DNA of 20,929 nucleotides from an uncultured Archangium sp. (GTDB lineage: Bacteria > Myxococcota > Myxococcia > Myxococcales > Myxococcaceae). Position 1 is the first letter of the stretch. Each line of letters begins with the position of its first letter. The notes under the pieces are model-generated. The model made no database searches, was not told the origin of the DNA, and was given only the letters and a program-made list of their open reading frames with translations. The stretch covers positions 1 to 20,929 of the forward strand of contig CAMLFP010000057.1 of NCBI GenBank assembly GCA_946479335.1, written 5' to 3'. The position numbers were made by a program, and so were the translations under genes. Below, one piece after another: positions 8,157 through 15,615 of this stretch.

Positions 8157-8756
8157 TCACACGCCGCCGTCGAGACCGCCGCGACAGGAGGCCGCGAGCC
8201 CGAGCGTGCACGCCTTCGCGCGGGCCTCGCCAGCTTCCGAGACGCGGCCCTTCGACTCGAGCCACACCGCGAGCGCCTCGCACGTCGACGCCTGGCCTTC
8301 GGAGCATTGCTCCTGCAGCAGCCGCCCCATGCCCTCCGCGCTGCGCTCGGCCTGAAACGCGGCGGTGCAGGCCGCGACGTCGAGCATCGAGCCATCACCG
8401 AACGTGAGCACCAGCTTGCTGGGCAGCCACACGCCGCCGCCCTTGCCCAGGTTGTACGAGAGCGACGCCGCGCCCTTCGCGCCGACGATGGGCATGCCGT
8501 CGCCCCACGCGCTGCCCTCGCCCGCTTCCTGGCCCGACGCGTAGTTGCTGCAGCCGATGCCCAGCACGCCAAAGTGCACCGGGGAGCCCAGCTTCTCGAC
8601 GGCCGCGGGGCAGTGCTCGATCGACGTGAGGATCACGGGGCCGAAGCCGGTGGCGCTGCCGCACGCCGCGGTGCCGGGCGGCCCGAAGCAGCCGTACCCG
8701 AAGATGAACACGAAGACCGCGAGGCTCACGACCAGCAACTTCGACCCGCCGCTCAT
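8157..8756 (-). CDS. Coa1-like membrane-anchored protein, Cys-rich C-terminus
   Basis: This 199-aa protein has an N-terminal membrane anchor (about residues 6-22, LLVVSLAVFVFIFG). The following region, about residues 45-125, runs CPAAVEKLGSPVHFG...GMPIVGAKGAASLSYNLGK...GGVWLPSKLVLTFGDGS. This pattern (L-G-x-P-V, then P-I-V-G-x-K-G, then W-x-x-x-x-L-x-L) resembles the Coa1 domain of mitochondrial cytochrome oxidase assembly factor 1, which also occurs in bacterial proteins; the match is by eye. Residues 143-191 contain spaced cysteines in helical segments (LLQEQCSEGQ...CEALAVWLESKG...AKACTLG) that resemble one or two Sel1-type repeats. The ATG at 8756 has AGGA about ten bases upstream. GYGC at 20-23 is a poor lipobox, so a transmembrane anchor is more likely. 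A role in haem-protein assembly near the ccm genes is possible but unproven. Confidence 0.6.
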   Translation of the reverse strand: MSGGSKLLVVSLAVFVFIFGYGCFGPPGTAACGSATGFGPVILTSIEHCPAAVEKLGSPVHFGVLGIGCSNYASGQEAGEGSAWGDGMPIVGAKGAASLSYNLGKGGGVWLPSKLVLTFGDGSMLDVAACTAAFQAERSAEGMGRLLQEQCSEGQASTCEALAVWLESKGRVSEAGEARAKACTLGLAASCRGGLDGGV

Positions 8757-8793
8757 GGGAGACGTCCTACCGCACGTGTGGCAGCTTCGCGCC

Positions 8794-9795
8794 GTGACTC
8801 CACTTCGACCGCTCGGGCTGGGAGAGCTGCTCGACCGCGCCGTGAACTTCTGGCGCGCGAACTGGCGGCCGCTCTTCTTCTTGATGCTGGTGTTCCAGGT
8901 GGCGGAGCTGATCGTCATCAAGCTCGCGCAGGGCGCGACGCGGCACTTCTTCCCGTTGATGAGCGGCGCCGACGTGATGGCGATCTCCCGGAGCGACCCG
9001 GCGCTGGTGCTGCCGCAGGCCGGCGGCGCCTTCGCGCTGATGGTGTCGGGCCTGTTGGTGGCGATGTTGCTCTCGCAGTTCGAGGGCGTGGCGGTGTCGC
9101 ACTACGGGTGGCGGCGCCTCACGCACTCCGGCGCCCCCAGCGCGGCGGACGCGTTCCGGTACGCGGCCACGAAGCTGTGGCCGTCGCTCGGCGCGTTCGC
9201 CTTGAGCCTCGGGTGGTCGCTCATCGTGATGCTGCTGTTCCTCCTGCCCGCGGCGGCGCTCGGGGGCGGCGCGCTGTGGTTGGTGACGCACGAGGCAGAG
9301 GCCGCGGGGAGCCTGCTGGGCCTCTTCGCGTTGCTCGCCCTGGCCCTCGGCGTGGTGGTGCTGGTGTTGTGGTTCGTGATCCGCTTCGTGTTGATCTCGC
9401 AGATCCTCGCGGTGGAAGACGTGAGCGCGTGGCGCGCCTTCCGCCGGGCCGACGTGCTGTCGAGCGGGCGGGTGGTGGCGGGCTTCATGGGCCTGGTGAA
9501 GGTGCGGCTGACGGTGCTGATCACCGTGATGGGCGGCGTGCTGTTGCTGCTGGGCGCGGTGAGCAGCGTGCCGACGTTCGTCGCGGGGGCGGTGTACGGC
9601 GCGAGCCTGACGCCGGGCCACAGCGTGTACGACGTGGTGCCCGCGCTGGTGCTGGTGCCGATCGAGGTGGCGCAGACGGTGATCGGCTCGATCTTCGCCC
9701 CGCTCTACGTGGTGTTTCAGCTCTTCTTCTACGCCGACATGCGCATGCGCCGAGAGGGTCTCGACCTGGAGCTCCAGCTGGGAGCGCTGCCGTGA
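8794..9795 (+). CDS. Polytopic membrane protein of unknown function
   Basis: This 333-aa protein begins VTPLRPLGLGELLDRAVNFW. This start resembles membrane proteins that open with a 'LRPLxLGELLDRAF' amphipathic segment, often labelled glycerophosphodiester phosphodiesterase membrane-domain-like. It has about six hydrophobic stretches: 27-44, 78-95, 130-162, 172-205, 228-260 and 280-312. The loop LAVEDVSAWRAFRRADVLSSG (205-225) is also typical of that group. No catalytic residues are visible. I chose GTG 8794 because it puts the conserved-looking N-terminus first; ATG 8755 is in frame but would overlap the start of the divergent gene. Its stop overlaps the next gene's GTG by four bases, so it forms an operon with the DUF4129 and DUF4350 proteins. 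Confidence 0.75.
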   Translation: MTPLRPLGLGELLDRAVNFWRANWRPLFFLMLVFQVAELIVIKLAQGATRHFFPLMSGADVMAISRSDPALVLPQAGGAFALMVSGLLVAMLLSQFEGVAVSHYGWRRLTHSGAPSAADAFRYAATKLWPSLGAFALSLGWSLIVMLLFLLPAAALGGGALWLVTHEAEAAGSLLGLFALLALALGVVVLVLWFVIRFVLISQILAVEDVSAWRAFRRADVLSSGRVVAGFMGLVKVRLTVLITVMGGVLLLLGAVSSVPTFVAGAVYGASLTPGHSVYDVVPALVLVPIEVAQTVIGSIFAPLYVVFQLFFYADMRMRREGLDLELQLGALP

Positions 9796-10427
9796 TCGCC
9801 CTGGTGCTCGCGGCGGTGCTGGCGGCGCCCTGCGAGGGGTGCGTCGACGCGACGCCCGCCGAGCTCTCGGCCATCTATGCCCGCCCGGGCTTCGAGCGCG
9901 CGCGGGAGCGGAACTCCGGCGCCTTCGCGGCGTTCTTCGCGCAGGCGCGCGCGTGGTTCCTCTCGCTCTTCGAGACGCGCGGCGCGCAGACGTACTCGAA
10001 CGTGACGCGCGTCGCGGTGCTGGCCGGCGCGGTGCTGGTGGGGCTCCTCGCGCTGCTGCGCCGCCGCGCGAAAGCGAAGGCGACACCCGCGACCGCGCCC
10101 CCCACACCGGTGATGCTGGAGCTCGATGACCCCGCGGTGCACCGCGCACGCGCCGAGGCGATGCTCTCGAGCGACCCGCGCGCCGCGATCCGCGAGGGGT
10201 TGTTCTCGCTGCTGGCCTCGCTCGAACGGCGGCGCCTGGCGCGGCCCGAGCGCACGCGCACCAACCGCGAGCTCGCCGCCGACCTCCCGCGCAACGGCGC
10301 GCCGCCAGAGCTGGTGCAGCACGTCACGCCCCTCTTCACGTGGTTCGATCGCGCCTTCTATTCACTGAGCGCCGTCTCGGAGGCCGACGCGCGCCGCTTC
10401 CTCGATGACGTGAAGGCGCTCACGTGA
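9792..10427 (+). CDS. DUF4129 domain protein
   Basis: This 211-aa protein has a likely signal peptide (residues 1-14), an extracytoplasmic region of about 55 residues, one membrane helix (about 72-90) followed by an Arg/Lys stop-transfer (LRRRAKAKA), and a cytosolic C-terminal domain (about 112-211). That domain carries DUF4129 hallmarks: RAAIREGLFSLLASLERRRL (130-149), RTRTNRELAADLP (154-166) and FDRAFYSLSAVSEADARRF (185-203). DUF4129 proteins usually sit with DUF4350, MoxR ATPase and DUF58 genes and are thought to act in envelope or developmental processes. The start is GTG, overlapping the previous stop (GTGA), and the stop overlaps the next start in the same way. Confidence 0.8.
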   Translation: MIALVLAAVLAAPCEGCVDATPAELSAIYARPGFERARERNSGAFAAFFAQARAWFLSLFETRGAQTYSNVTRVAVLAGAVLVGLLALLRRRAKAKATPATAPPTPVMLELDDPAVHRARAEAMLSSDPRAAIREGLFSLLASLERRRLARPERTRTNRELAADLPRNGAPPELVQHVTPLFTWFDRAFYSLSAVSEADARRFLDDVKALT

Positions 10428-11383
10428 AGCGCTGGGCGCTGTTGGCGGCGTTGCTGGTGCTCGCCATGGCCACCACCTTCGCGGCGCAGAAGCCGGGCGC
10501 TGATTCACCGCTGCCGACCGTCGACAACCGGGGCCCACGCGGGCTGGCGGTGCTGGCCACCTGGCTTGGCGAGAGCGGCCGCGAGGTGCGCGTCATCGAC
10601 GGAGAGATTCCCCGCGAGGTGAAGACGGTGGTGCTCGCCGCGCCCTCGGCCGACGAGTTCTCCGAGGCGGAGGTGGAGCCGCTGCGCCGCTTCGTCGAGG
10701 CCGGCGGCACGCTGGTGTACCTCGTGCCTCGCCAGGCGCCGCAGGCCGCGCTGAACCGCTGGCTGGGGGTCGCGACCGGCGCGCTGGCGCCGCTGAACGA
10801 CGAGCCGGGCGTCACCGATGTCGGGGGCTCGACGGTCACCGTCTCTGGCGTCGCCGGCATCCACACCCTCCGCGTGTCGGCGGAGCGCACGCTCGACGTG
10901 CAGGACGCGGTGCAGGTCGCGGAGCACGGCGTGCTGTGGACGCGGGAGTTCGGCGACGGCCGCGTGTGGCTGTCGGCCGGCGCGGACCTCGCGGAGAACG
11001 CGCGCCTCGAGCTCGCCGACAACGCCCGCTTCTGGAGCCGGCTCCCCGCCCCCATCGCGTTCAACGAGCGGCACCAGCGGGTGTCTCGCGCGCTCCCCAT
11101 CAACTTCGCGGTGACGGCCCTGCAGTTGCTCCTGCTCGCCGGCCTCTTCCTCTGGGCGCGCGGGCGACGCCTCGGCCCGCCGCGCGACCCGCTGGTCACC
11201 GCCCACGTCTCGACGATGGACTACGTGCGGGCGCTGGCGAACCTGCTGCGCAACGCGAACGTCGAGCCGGAGCTGATCGCCGCGTTGAAGCGTGAACTCC
11301 GCGCCGCGGGCGTCGACGCCAGCGCCGATGACCTCCTCACGTTGTCTCGTCACGCCGCGGCGACGGCGCGCGCCCGCCGGTGA
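10424..11383 (+). CDS. DUF4350 domain protein
   Basis: This 319-aa protein has an N-terminal signal anchor (about 5-21), an external domain, a second membrane helix (about 228-246, VTALQLLLLAGLFLWARGRR) and a cytosolic C-terminal helical region. The external domain fits DUF4350: DNRGPRGLAVLATWLGESG (34-52), a vVLAAPSADEFS strand-turn (70-80) and LRRFVEAGGTLVYLVP (87-102), the fold seen in glutamine-amidotransferase-like domains without a nucleophilic Cys. LGPPRDP (250-256) after the helix is also typical. It is the last gene of the three-gene set. Neither MoxR ATPase nor DUF58, the usual companions, follows; instead a convergent gene begins three bases later. The start is GTG with a four-base overlap. 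Confidence 0.8.
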   Translation: MKRWALLAALLVLAMATTFAAQKPGADSPLPTVDNRGPRGLAVLATWLGESGREVRVIDGEIPREVKTVVLAAPSADEFSEAEVEPLRRFVEAGGTLVYLVPRQAPQAALNRWLGVATGALAPLNDEPGVTDVGGSTVTVSGVAGIHTLRVSAERTLDVQDAVQVAEHGVLWTREFGDGRVWLSAGADLAENARLELADNARFWSRLPAPIAFNERHQRVSRALPINFAVTALQLLLLAGLFLWARGRRLGPPRDPLVTAHVSTMDYVRALANLLRNANVEPELIAALKRELRAAGVDASADDLLTLSRHAAATARARR

Positions 11384-11386
11384 AGG

Positions 11387-12154
11387 TCACTTGCCGCGGC
11401 GTTCGCGGCGCTCCTCTTCACGCAGCGACTCCAGCGCGCCGAGTTCGACCTTCACGTCAGAGGTGTTGATGGAGGTCAGCAACTGCTCGGCGGACTGCGT
11501 GTGGTGCTCGCCGGTGCCCTTCTTCAAGCCGGTCGCGGCCAGCGCGAGCCCCGCGACGCCGAGCAGCATCGCGAACACGGGGATCTCCATCGGCGGCGGC
11601 TCACCGGGCGTCACCACCAGCATGGCCGCGGAGCCCATGCTCCCCCACGTCTTGCGCAGCAGGTCGGTCTCGGGCTTGGCCGCGGTGCCCTTCAGCACTC
11701 CGGGCTTCGCGATGCGGCGCAGCGGCGCCTGGTCGGCCCACAGTTCCCGGCGCTTCGCCTCGGGCGCCGCGTCGAGCTGGTTGACCCACTTCATCAAGTC
11801 GGCGGAGTCGGTGCGGTACACCGCGCGCACCACGTTGGCGCGCTTGAGATCGTCACGAATCGGCACCCACGCAGCGACCCAGCGCGGCGGCTTCTCGAAG
11901 AGGTGGGTGCTCAGGCCGTCGGCGCGGCTGGCCAGCACCTCGAGCTCGCCGGTCTCCGCCTCGACCAGCGTCTGCGGCGTGTCCAGCACGCAACCTTCGA
12001 GCTCGACCCAGCGCGCGGTGGGCTGATCGAGCCACACGCGGCACTCGCCGGAGAACGGCCCGTCGGAGCGCCAGAGGAACTTCGCGAGCAACAGGTACCC
12101 GCTGATGCCCATCAACGTGCAGCCCACGATGAGAAACAGCGCGGCGCGAGACAT
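11387..12154 (-). CDS. Two-helix membrane protein of unknown function, 255 aa
   Basis: No family was recognised. Membrane helices lie at about 4-25 (ALFLIVGCTLMGISGYLLLA) and 190-210 (IPVFAMLLGVAGLALAATGL). The roughly 165 residues between are probably periplasmic and include two cysteines (38 and 55). The C-terminal tail, about 44 residues, is charged and ends in a Glu/Arg-rich helix (LREEERRERRGK). The ATG at 12154 has an AGGG ribosome binding site about ten bases upstream. The gene faces DUF4350 tail to tail (3-base gap) and starts divergently from ccmA across about 62 bases. Its position next to ccm could mean a haem-related role, but nothing in the sequence shows that. Confidence 0.75.
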   Translation of the reverse strand: MSRAALFLIVGCTLMGISGYLLLAKFLWRSDGPFSGECRVWLDQPTARWVELEGCVLDTPQTLVEAETGELEVLASRADGLSTHLFEKPPRWVAAWVPIRDDLKRANVVRAVYRTDSADLMKWVNQLDAAPEAKRRELWADQAPLRRIAKPGVLKGTAAKPETDLLRKTWGSMGSAAMLVVTPGEPPPMEIPVFAMLLGVAGLALAATGLKKGTGEHHTQSAEQLLTSINTSDVKVELGALESLREEERRERRGK

Positions 12155-12216
12155 GGCACGTGACCCTACCGCATCGCTCGACTCACGCGCGGGGTGCGAA
12201 TAGAGGCGAAGCCGCC

Positions 12217-12861
12217 GTGCCCGCCGCGATCGAACTCCAGGACATCAGCAAGCGCTTCGGCACCCGCTGGGCGATCGCGCGCCTGAGCTTCACGCTCCAG
12301 GAGGGCCGCTCGCTGCTGCTCACCGGCCACAACGGCTCCGGGAAGACCACGCTGCTGCGCATGCTGGCCACCGCCACCTTCCCCACCGCGGGCACCATCG
12401 CGCTCTTCGGCCAGGAGACGCGCGCGCACCGCGAGCCGCTGCGCCGGCAGGTGGCGCTCATCTCGCACGCGTCGAACCTCTACGAAGATCTTCCCGCGCT
12501 GACGAACCTCACCCTGCTGGCGGAGTTCCTCGGGCTCGATGACGTGAAGCAGCGCTCGCTGGCGCTGCTCGAACGCGTCGGCCTCTCCGCGCGCGCCGAG
12601 AACCCGGTGCGGCAGTTCAGCGCGGGCATGCGCAAGCGGCTCTCCATCGCGCGGCTGTTGATGAAGCAACCGAAGCTGGCGCTCTTCGACGAGCCGTTCG
12701 GCGAGCTCGACCCCGCGGGCATCACGCAGATGGAAGGGCTGCTCCGCGAACTGGCGGCGAACGGCACCACGCTGATCCTCGCCACGCACCTCGTCGAGCA
12801 GGGGCTGTCACTCACGCAAGACCGCCTGCACCTCGTCGAAGGCCGGAGGGCCGAGCCGTGA
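12217..12861 (+). CDS. ccmA: CcmA, ATPase of the haem-handling ABC complex
   Basis: This 214-aa ATPase has Walker A GHNGSGKT (37-44), Q-loop region around ISHASNLYEDL (82-92), the signature QFSAGMRKR (133-141), Walker B LALFDEPFG (154-162) and the H-loop His191. E. coli CcmA is 207 aa. CcmA with CcmB drives release of haem-loaded CcmE from CcmC at the inner membrane. I chose GTG 12217 because it has GAGG about ten bases upstream and puts the first strand (AIELQDISKRFG) at the N-terminus; the ATG at 12160 in frame would add 19 unlikely residues and nearly touch the divergent gene. The stop overlaps the ccmB start by four bases. Confidence 0.93.
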   Translation: MPAAIELQDISKRFGTRWAIARLSFTLQEGRSLLLTGHNGSGKTTLLRMLATATFPTAGTIALFGQETRAHREPLRRQVALISHASNLYEDLPALTNLTLLAEFLGLDDVKQRSLALLERVGLSARAENPVRQFSAGMRKRLSIARLLMKQPKLALFDEPFGELDPAGITQMEGLLRELAANGTTLILATHLVEQGLSLTQDRLHLVEGRRAEP

Positions 12862-13541
12862 TTGGTCTCGTTCGCGCCTCGTGGCTGGTGCTGAAGAAAG
12901 ACTGGGTGCTCGAGTGGCGCACGCGCGCGCGGCTCACGGCGCTCATCTTCTTCGCGCTCACCACGCTGCTGCTCTTCAGCTTCGCGATGGGCCCCGACAT
13001 CAAGGTGCTGCGCGCGCACGCCGCGGGCTACCTGTGGCTCGGGCTGCTCTTCGCGTCGGTGCTGTCGCTGGGCGAGTCGTTCCGCGTGGAGGCCGAGAAC
13101 CAATCGCTCACCGGCCTGCTGCTGATCCCCGTGGAGCCGCGCGCCATCTACGTCGGCAAGGTGATCGGCAACGCGTCGCTGCTGTTCGGGTTGTCGCTGG
13201 TGCTGCTGCCGGTGTCGGTGGCGCTCTTCGACATCGACCTGACGCTCGCGCCGCTGCAGGTGCTGGCGAGCCTGGCGCTGGGCGCGCTGGGCATCTCCGC
13301 GCCGGGCACGGTGTTGTCGGCCATCACCAGTCGCACCCGCGCGCGCGACGTGCTGCTGCCGCTGTTGCTCTTTCCGCTGCTCTCGGCGCTGGTGTTCGCC
13401 GGGGTCAACGCCACCAAACACGCGCTCGTGGCTGATTTGCAGTCGCAGTCCAACTCATGGCTGCAGCTTCAGGTGGCGTTCAATCTCATCTATCTGTCGC
13501 TGGGGTTCGTCGTGTTCCCGTCTGTCGTGGAGGAAGACTGA
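12858..13541 (+). CDS. ccmB: CcmB, membrane subunit of the haem-handling ABC complex
   Basis: This 227-aa integral membrane protein has about six hydrophobic segments (28-45, 56-72, 104-124, 130-155, 165-182, 205-222). Family-like features are the N-terminal cytosolic stretch KKDWVLEWRTRAR (13-25), ESFRVEAENQSLTGLLLIPVEP (73-94, shared by CcmB proteins) and the segment PGTVLSAITSRTRARDVLLPLLLFPLL. Its length is close to E. coli CcmB (220 aa). It starts at GTG 12858, overlapping ccmA by four bases, and ends one base before ccmC. It pairs with CcmA; together with CcmC they release the haem-bound chaperone CcmE. Confidence 0.92.
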   Translation: MIGLVRASWLVLKKDWVLEWRTRARLTALIFFALTTLLLFSFAMGPDIKVLRAHAAGYLWLGLLFASVLSLGESFRVEAENQSLTGLLLIPVEPRAIYVGKVIGNASLLFGLSLVLLPVSVALFDIDLTLAPLQVLASLALGALGISAPGTVLSAITSRTRARDVLLPLLLFPLLSALVFAGVNATKHALVADLQSQSNSWLQLQVAFNLIYLSLGFVVFPSVVEED

Positions 13542-13542
13542 G

Positions 13543-14307
13543 ATGCCGTTCTGGAGTCCCCTGGCGTTGCTGGCTCTCGTGGTCGCCGCGATCATCACGC
13601 ACATCGCCGTGCCGTCGGTGCGCGCGTGGGTGTGGAAGCCCGTGGCGGGTCTGGGCGTCGTGATGCTGGCGACGCTGCTCTACCTCGGCCTCTCGTGGGC
13701 GCCGCCCGAGCAGTACATGAGCGACGTGGGCCGCATCCTCTACGTGCACGTGCCCCATGTGTGGATGGCGCTGCTGGCCTTCACGCTCAACGTGGGCTGC
13801 TCCGTCGCGTACCTGATGAAGCAGTCGTGGAAGACCGACGCGCTGGCCGAAGCGTCTGCCGAGGTGGGCCTCTACTTCGGCGCGTGCGGCGTGATGATGG
13901 GCAGCATCTGGGCGCGCCCGACCTGGGGCGTCTGGTGGGACTGGGACCCGCGCCTGATTTCGACGACGGTGATGCTGCTGGCGTACGCGGGCTACCTCGC
14001 GCTGCGCAACTTCACCGACGACCCGGAGCGCCGCGCGTCGTGGAGCGCCGCCTCCGCGATCCTCGCCTACGCCTCGCTGCCCATCGTGTGGTTCTCGGTG
14101 AAGTGGTGGAACTCGCTGCACCAGCAACAGAGCAACCCGTCGACCGTCGACAAGCCGATGACGGTGGTGCTGCGCTGGGGCGCGACCACGTTCCTCTGCT
14201 TCCTCTTCGTGTTCATCGTCAAACGCTACGAACTGGCGCGCGCGCGGCAGGAAGGCGACCTCGCGTTGCCTCCGGAGCTGCCGCCCGCGGAGGTGAAGCC
14301 GTCATGA
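13543..14307 (+). CDS. ccmC: CcmC, haem-handling WWD-motif protein
   Basis: This 254-aa protein carries the tryptophan-rich WWD haem motif WGVWWDWDPRLIS (128-140). The two candidate haem-axial histidines lie in ILYVHVPHVW (His69) and SLHQQQ (His193), matching the His60/His184 pattern of E. coli CcmC. About six membrane helices are visible. CcmC attaches haem covalently to CcmE at the outer face of the membrane. The ATG is one base after the ccmB stop. The C-terminal tail is rich in Pro and Glu and a little longer than usual. The stop overlaps the ccmD-like ATG by four bases. Confidence 0.95.
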   Translation: MPFWSPLALLALVVAAIITHIAVPSVRAWVWKPVAGLGVVMLATLLYLGLSWAPPEQYMSDVGRILYVHVPHVWMALLAFTLNVGCSVAYLMKQSWKTDALAEASAEVGLYFGACGVMMGSIWARPTWGVWWDWDPRLISTTVMLLAYAGYLALRNFTDDPERRASWSAASAILAYASLPIVWFSVKWWNSLHQQQSNPSTVDKPMTVVLRWGATTFLCFLFVFIVKRYELARARQEGDLALPPELPPAEVKPS

Positions 14308-14585
14308 AGAAGCTCGCACTGTTGGTGTTGTTGGCCGCACCGGCGTTCGCCGACACCGCGCCCGGCCCTGCGCCCGTCGTCGAGGCCCCGAAGCCGCTCG
14401 CCGCCGTCGACGCAGCCCCGCCCGCTCCCGCTCCGGCGATGGAGCACCCGGAGGGCATCGAGAAGGTCGGCATGGGCGTCATCGAGGGCGGGTGGAACTT
14501 CGTGTACGCGGCGTACGGCGTCGCGCTCTCGGGCGTGGCAGCGTACGCGGCGAGCCTCTTTCTCCGTCGCAAAGGAAAGTCATGA
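14304..14585 (+). CDS. ccmD: CcmD-like protein with signal peptide and Pro/Ala linker
   Basis: This 93-aa protein has three parts. Residues 1-17 are a signal peptide (KKLALLVLLAAPAFA). Residues 18-48 form a Pro/Ala-rich linker. Residues 62-93 hold one membrane helix with the CcmD pattern, GGWNFVYAAYGVALSG, ending in a basic tail (LRRKGKS). Typical CcmD is 45-70 aa with no signal peptide or linker, so this one is enlarged. The aromatic run W-x-F-V-Y-A-A-Y before the helix is the best family clue. Position supports the call: it overlaps ccmC by four bases upstream and ccmE by four bases downstream, the standard ccmD slot. CcmD helps retain CcmE and release holo-CcmE. Without the context the assignment would be uncertain. 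Confidence 0.8.
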   Translation: MKKLALLVLLAAPAFADTAPGPAPVVEAPKPLAAVDAAPPAPAPAMEHPEGIEKVGMGVIEGGWNFVYAAYGVALSGVAAYAASLFLRRKGKS

Positions 14586-15046
14586 AAGCGCAGACGCGGA
14601 ATCAACTGTTGGCACTCGGGGCGATCGCCATCGCGCTGGGCGGCGTGGCGTGGATCGCGTCGGGGAAGATCGGCGAGAACCTCGTCTATTACTGGAAGCC
14701 GTCGGAGCTCCTCGCGCACGGTGACGAGGCGTACGGCGCGACGGTGCGCCTGGGCGGCGTGGTGGTGCCCGGCAGCCTCGACAAGTCAGACCCCGCGAAG
14801 CTGAAGTTCCAGGTCGCCGACTCGCACACCCCGGGCGCGGCGAAGGTGTCGGTCATCTCCACCGAGACGCCGCCGCAGATGTTCCGCGAGGGCATCGGCG
14901 TGGTGGTCGAGGGCTCGTACGAGAAAGACAACGTGTTCCGCTCGAACCGATTGATGGTGAACCACGACAATAACTACCGGGCACCGACCGACGGCGGCAC
15001 CATGAGCGACGAGCAGTGGAAGGAGTCGCTCACGCAGGTGAAGTGA
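14582..15046 (+). CDS. ccmE: CcmE, periplasmic haem chaperone
   Basis: This 154-aa protein has a signal-anchor helix (about 8-26) and a beta-barrel domain. Near the C-terminus the motif VNHDNNY contains the haem-attaching His128 and Tyr132, matching the HxxxY of E. coli CcmE (His130/Tyr134) rather than the CxxxY form of some other bacteria. Other family features are the VRLGGVVVPGSL strand (55-66), the FQVADS segment and the PPQMFREGIGVVVEG stretch (97-111). The C-terminal tail is short. The ATG overlaps the ccmD-like stop by four bases. It is the last gene of the first ccm block: no further ccm gene follows until 17410. Confidence 0.94.
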   Translation: MKAQTRNQLLALGAIAIALGGVAWIASGKIGENLVYYWKPSELLAHGDEAYGATVRLGGVVVPGSLDKSDPAKLKFQVADSHTPGAAKVSVISTETPPQMFREGIGVVVEGSYEKDNVFRSNRLMVNHDNNYRAPTDGGTMSDEQWKESLTQVK

Positions 15047-15057
15047 GAAGCGCGCGG
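15042..15057 (+). repeat. Left copy of a 16-base imperfect direct repeat
   Basis: AGTGAGAAGC plus six bases here matches 15616-15631 at 14 of 16 positions, the first ten being identical. The left copy spans the ccmE stop; the right copy lies eight bases after the broken gene's stop. The pair therefore brackets the broken gene. Confidence 0.35.
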
Positions 15058-15113
15058 GCTTCCCCCCCGGCAACCATCAAACGAGCGTCTGAAGAGTGTC
15101 GCGAACGACCTAC

Positions 15114-15608
15114 ATGGCGAATGGGCTCGGCGCCTCGTTGCACGACCCTTCGCCCGCGCAGATGCGCACGTTCCTGAGTGCGCTCGACCCCACAGATCTC
15201 GAGCACGGCGCTGCATGACTCTCGACCGACGACGAAAACAGCGTCGAGTGGAACGTCGACGGGCGCACGGTGTGGAGCGCCCCCGGTCAGCCGGTGCGGC
15301 ACCAACTCAACGTCTCGGTCGAAGAGGTCGTTCGACTGTGGTGCGCACTCGCGGCGGGCGACCTCAACGCGATTTCTCGCGAGCCGTGGGAGCCCGGGAA
15401 CGGTTGGGTAGAGACCCCAGAGTGGCGCGAATCATTGCGCATCTACGAGCGCGAGCTCGATGAGCAATATTGGCATGCGCCCACCAGGAACGACCCGAGC
15501 CGACGGTGTGAACACCCTGGTTGTTCACGGCTTCAACTGCTGACAAGCAAGTTGTGCCGCGTGCATCAATTCGAGGCCGGGCGAGGAAAGCCCTGCCCGT
15601 TCGTTTGA
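15114..15608 (+). pseudogene. Gene with one in-frame stop; Cys/His zinc-ribbon-like C-terminus
   Basis: A frame of 165 codons is open from ATG 15114 (or GTG 15096) to the TGA at 15606-15608, except for one TGA at 15216-15218 (codon 35). There is no frameshift. The stop would be Trp (TGG) by one base change. Upstream residues begin MANGLGASLHDPSPAQM; downstream the frame reads LSTDDENSVEWNVDG and ends with a cluster of four Cys and two His (CEHPGC...CRVHQFE...CPF), which looks like a zinc-binding module. The overall style recalls small accessory proteins in GC-rich bacteria, but I cannot name a family. Internal GTG codons (for example at 15270) could restart translation and give a shortened protein of about 112 aa. 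Codons such as GAA, CAA, TAT and ATT are commoner than in the ccm genes, suggesting transfer. Confidence 0.65.
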
Positions 15609-15615
15609 CACGAGC

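Noticed and set aside
8307..9790. Very long open frame overlapping the polytopic membrane protein in another phase
   Set aside because: It is Arg/Ala/Gly-rich with no domain, typical of a GC-driven shadow; only its final part, from 9792, is the real DUF4129 gene.
12480..13421. Antisense open frame over ccmA/ccmB
   Set aside because: Gln/Arg/His-rich composition and no start signals; it is a shadow of ccmAB codon bias.
15047..15062. Terminator hairpin after ccmE (GAAGC/GCTTC)
   Set aside because: Five-bp stem with a C-run instead of a T-tract; too weak to call.
15216..15218. Possible selenocysteine codon at the in-frame TGA
   Set aside because: A short CTCGAC/GTCGAG stem follows, but its loop and distance do not look like a bacterial SECIS element, and no Cys or redox motif surrounds the site; a TGG-to-TGA mutation is simpler.
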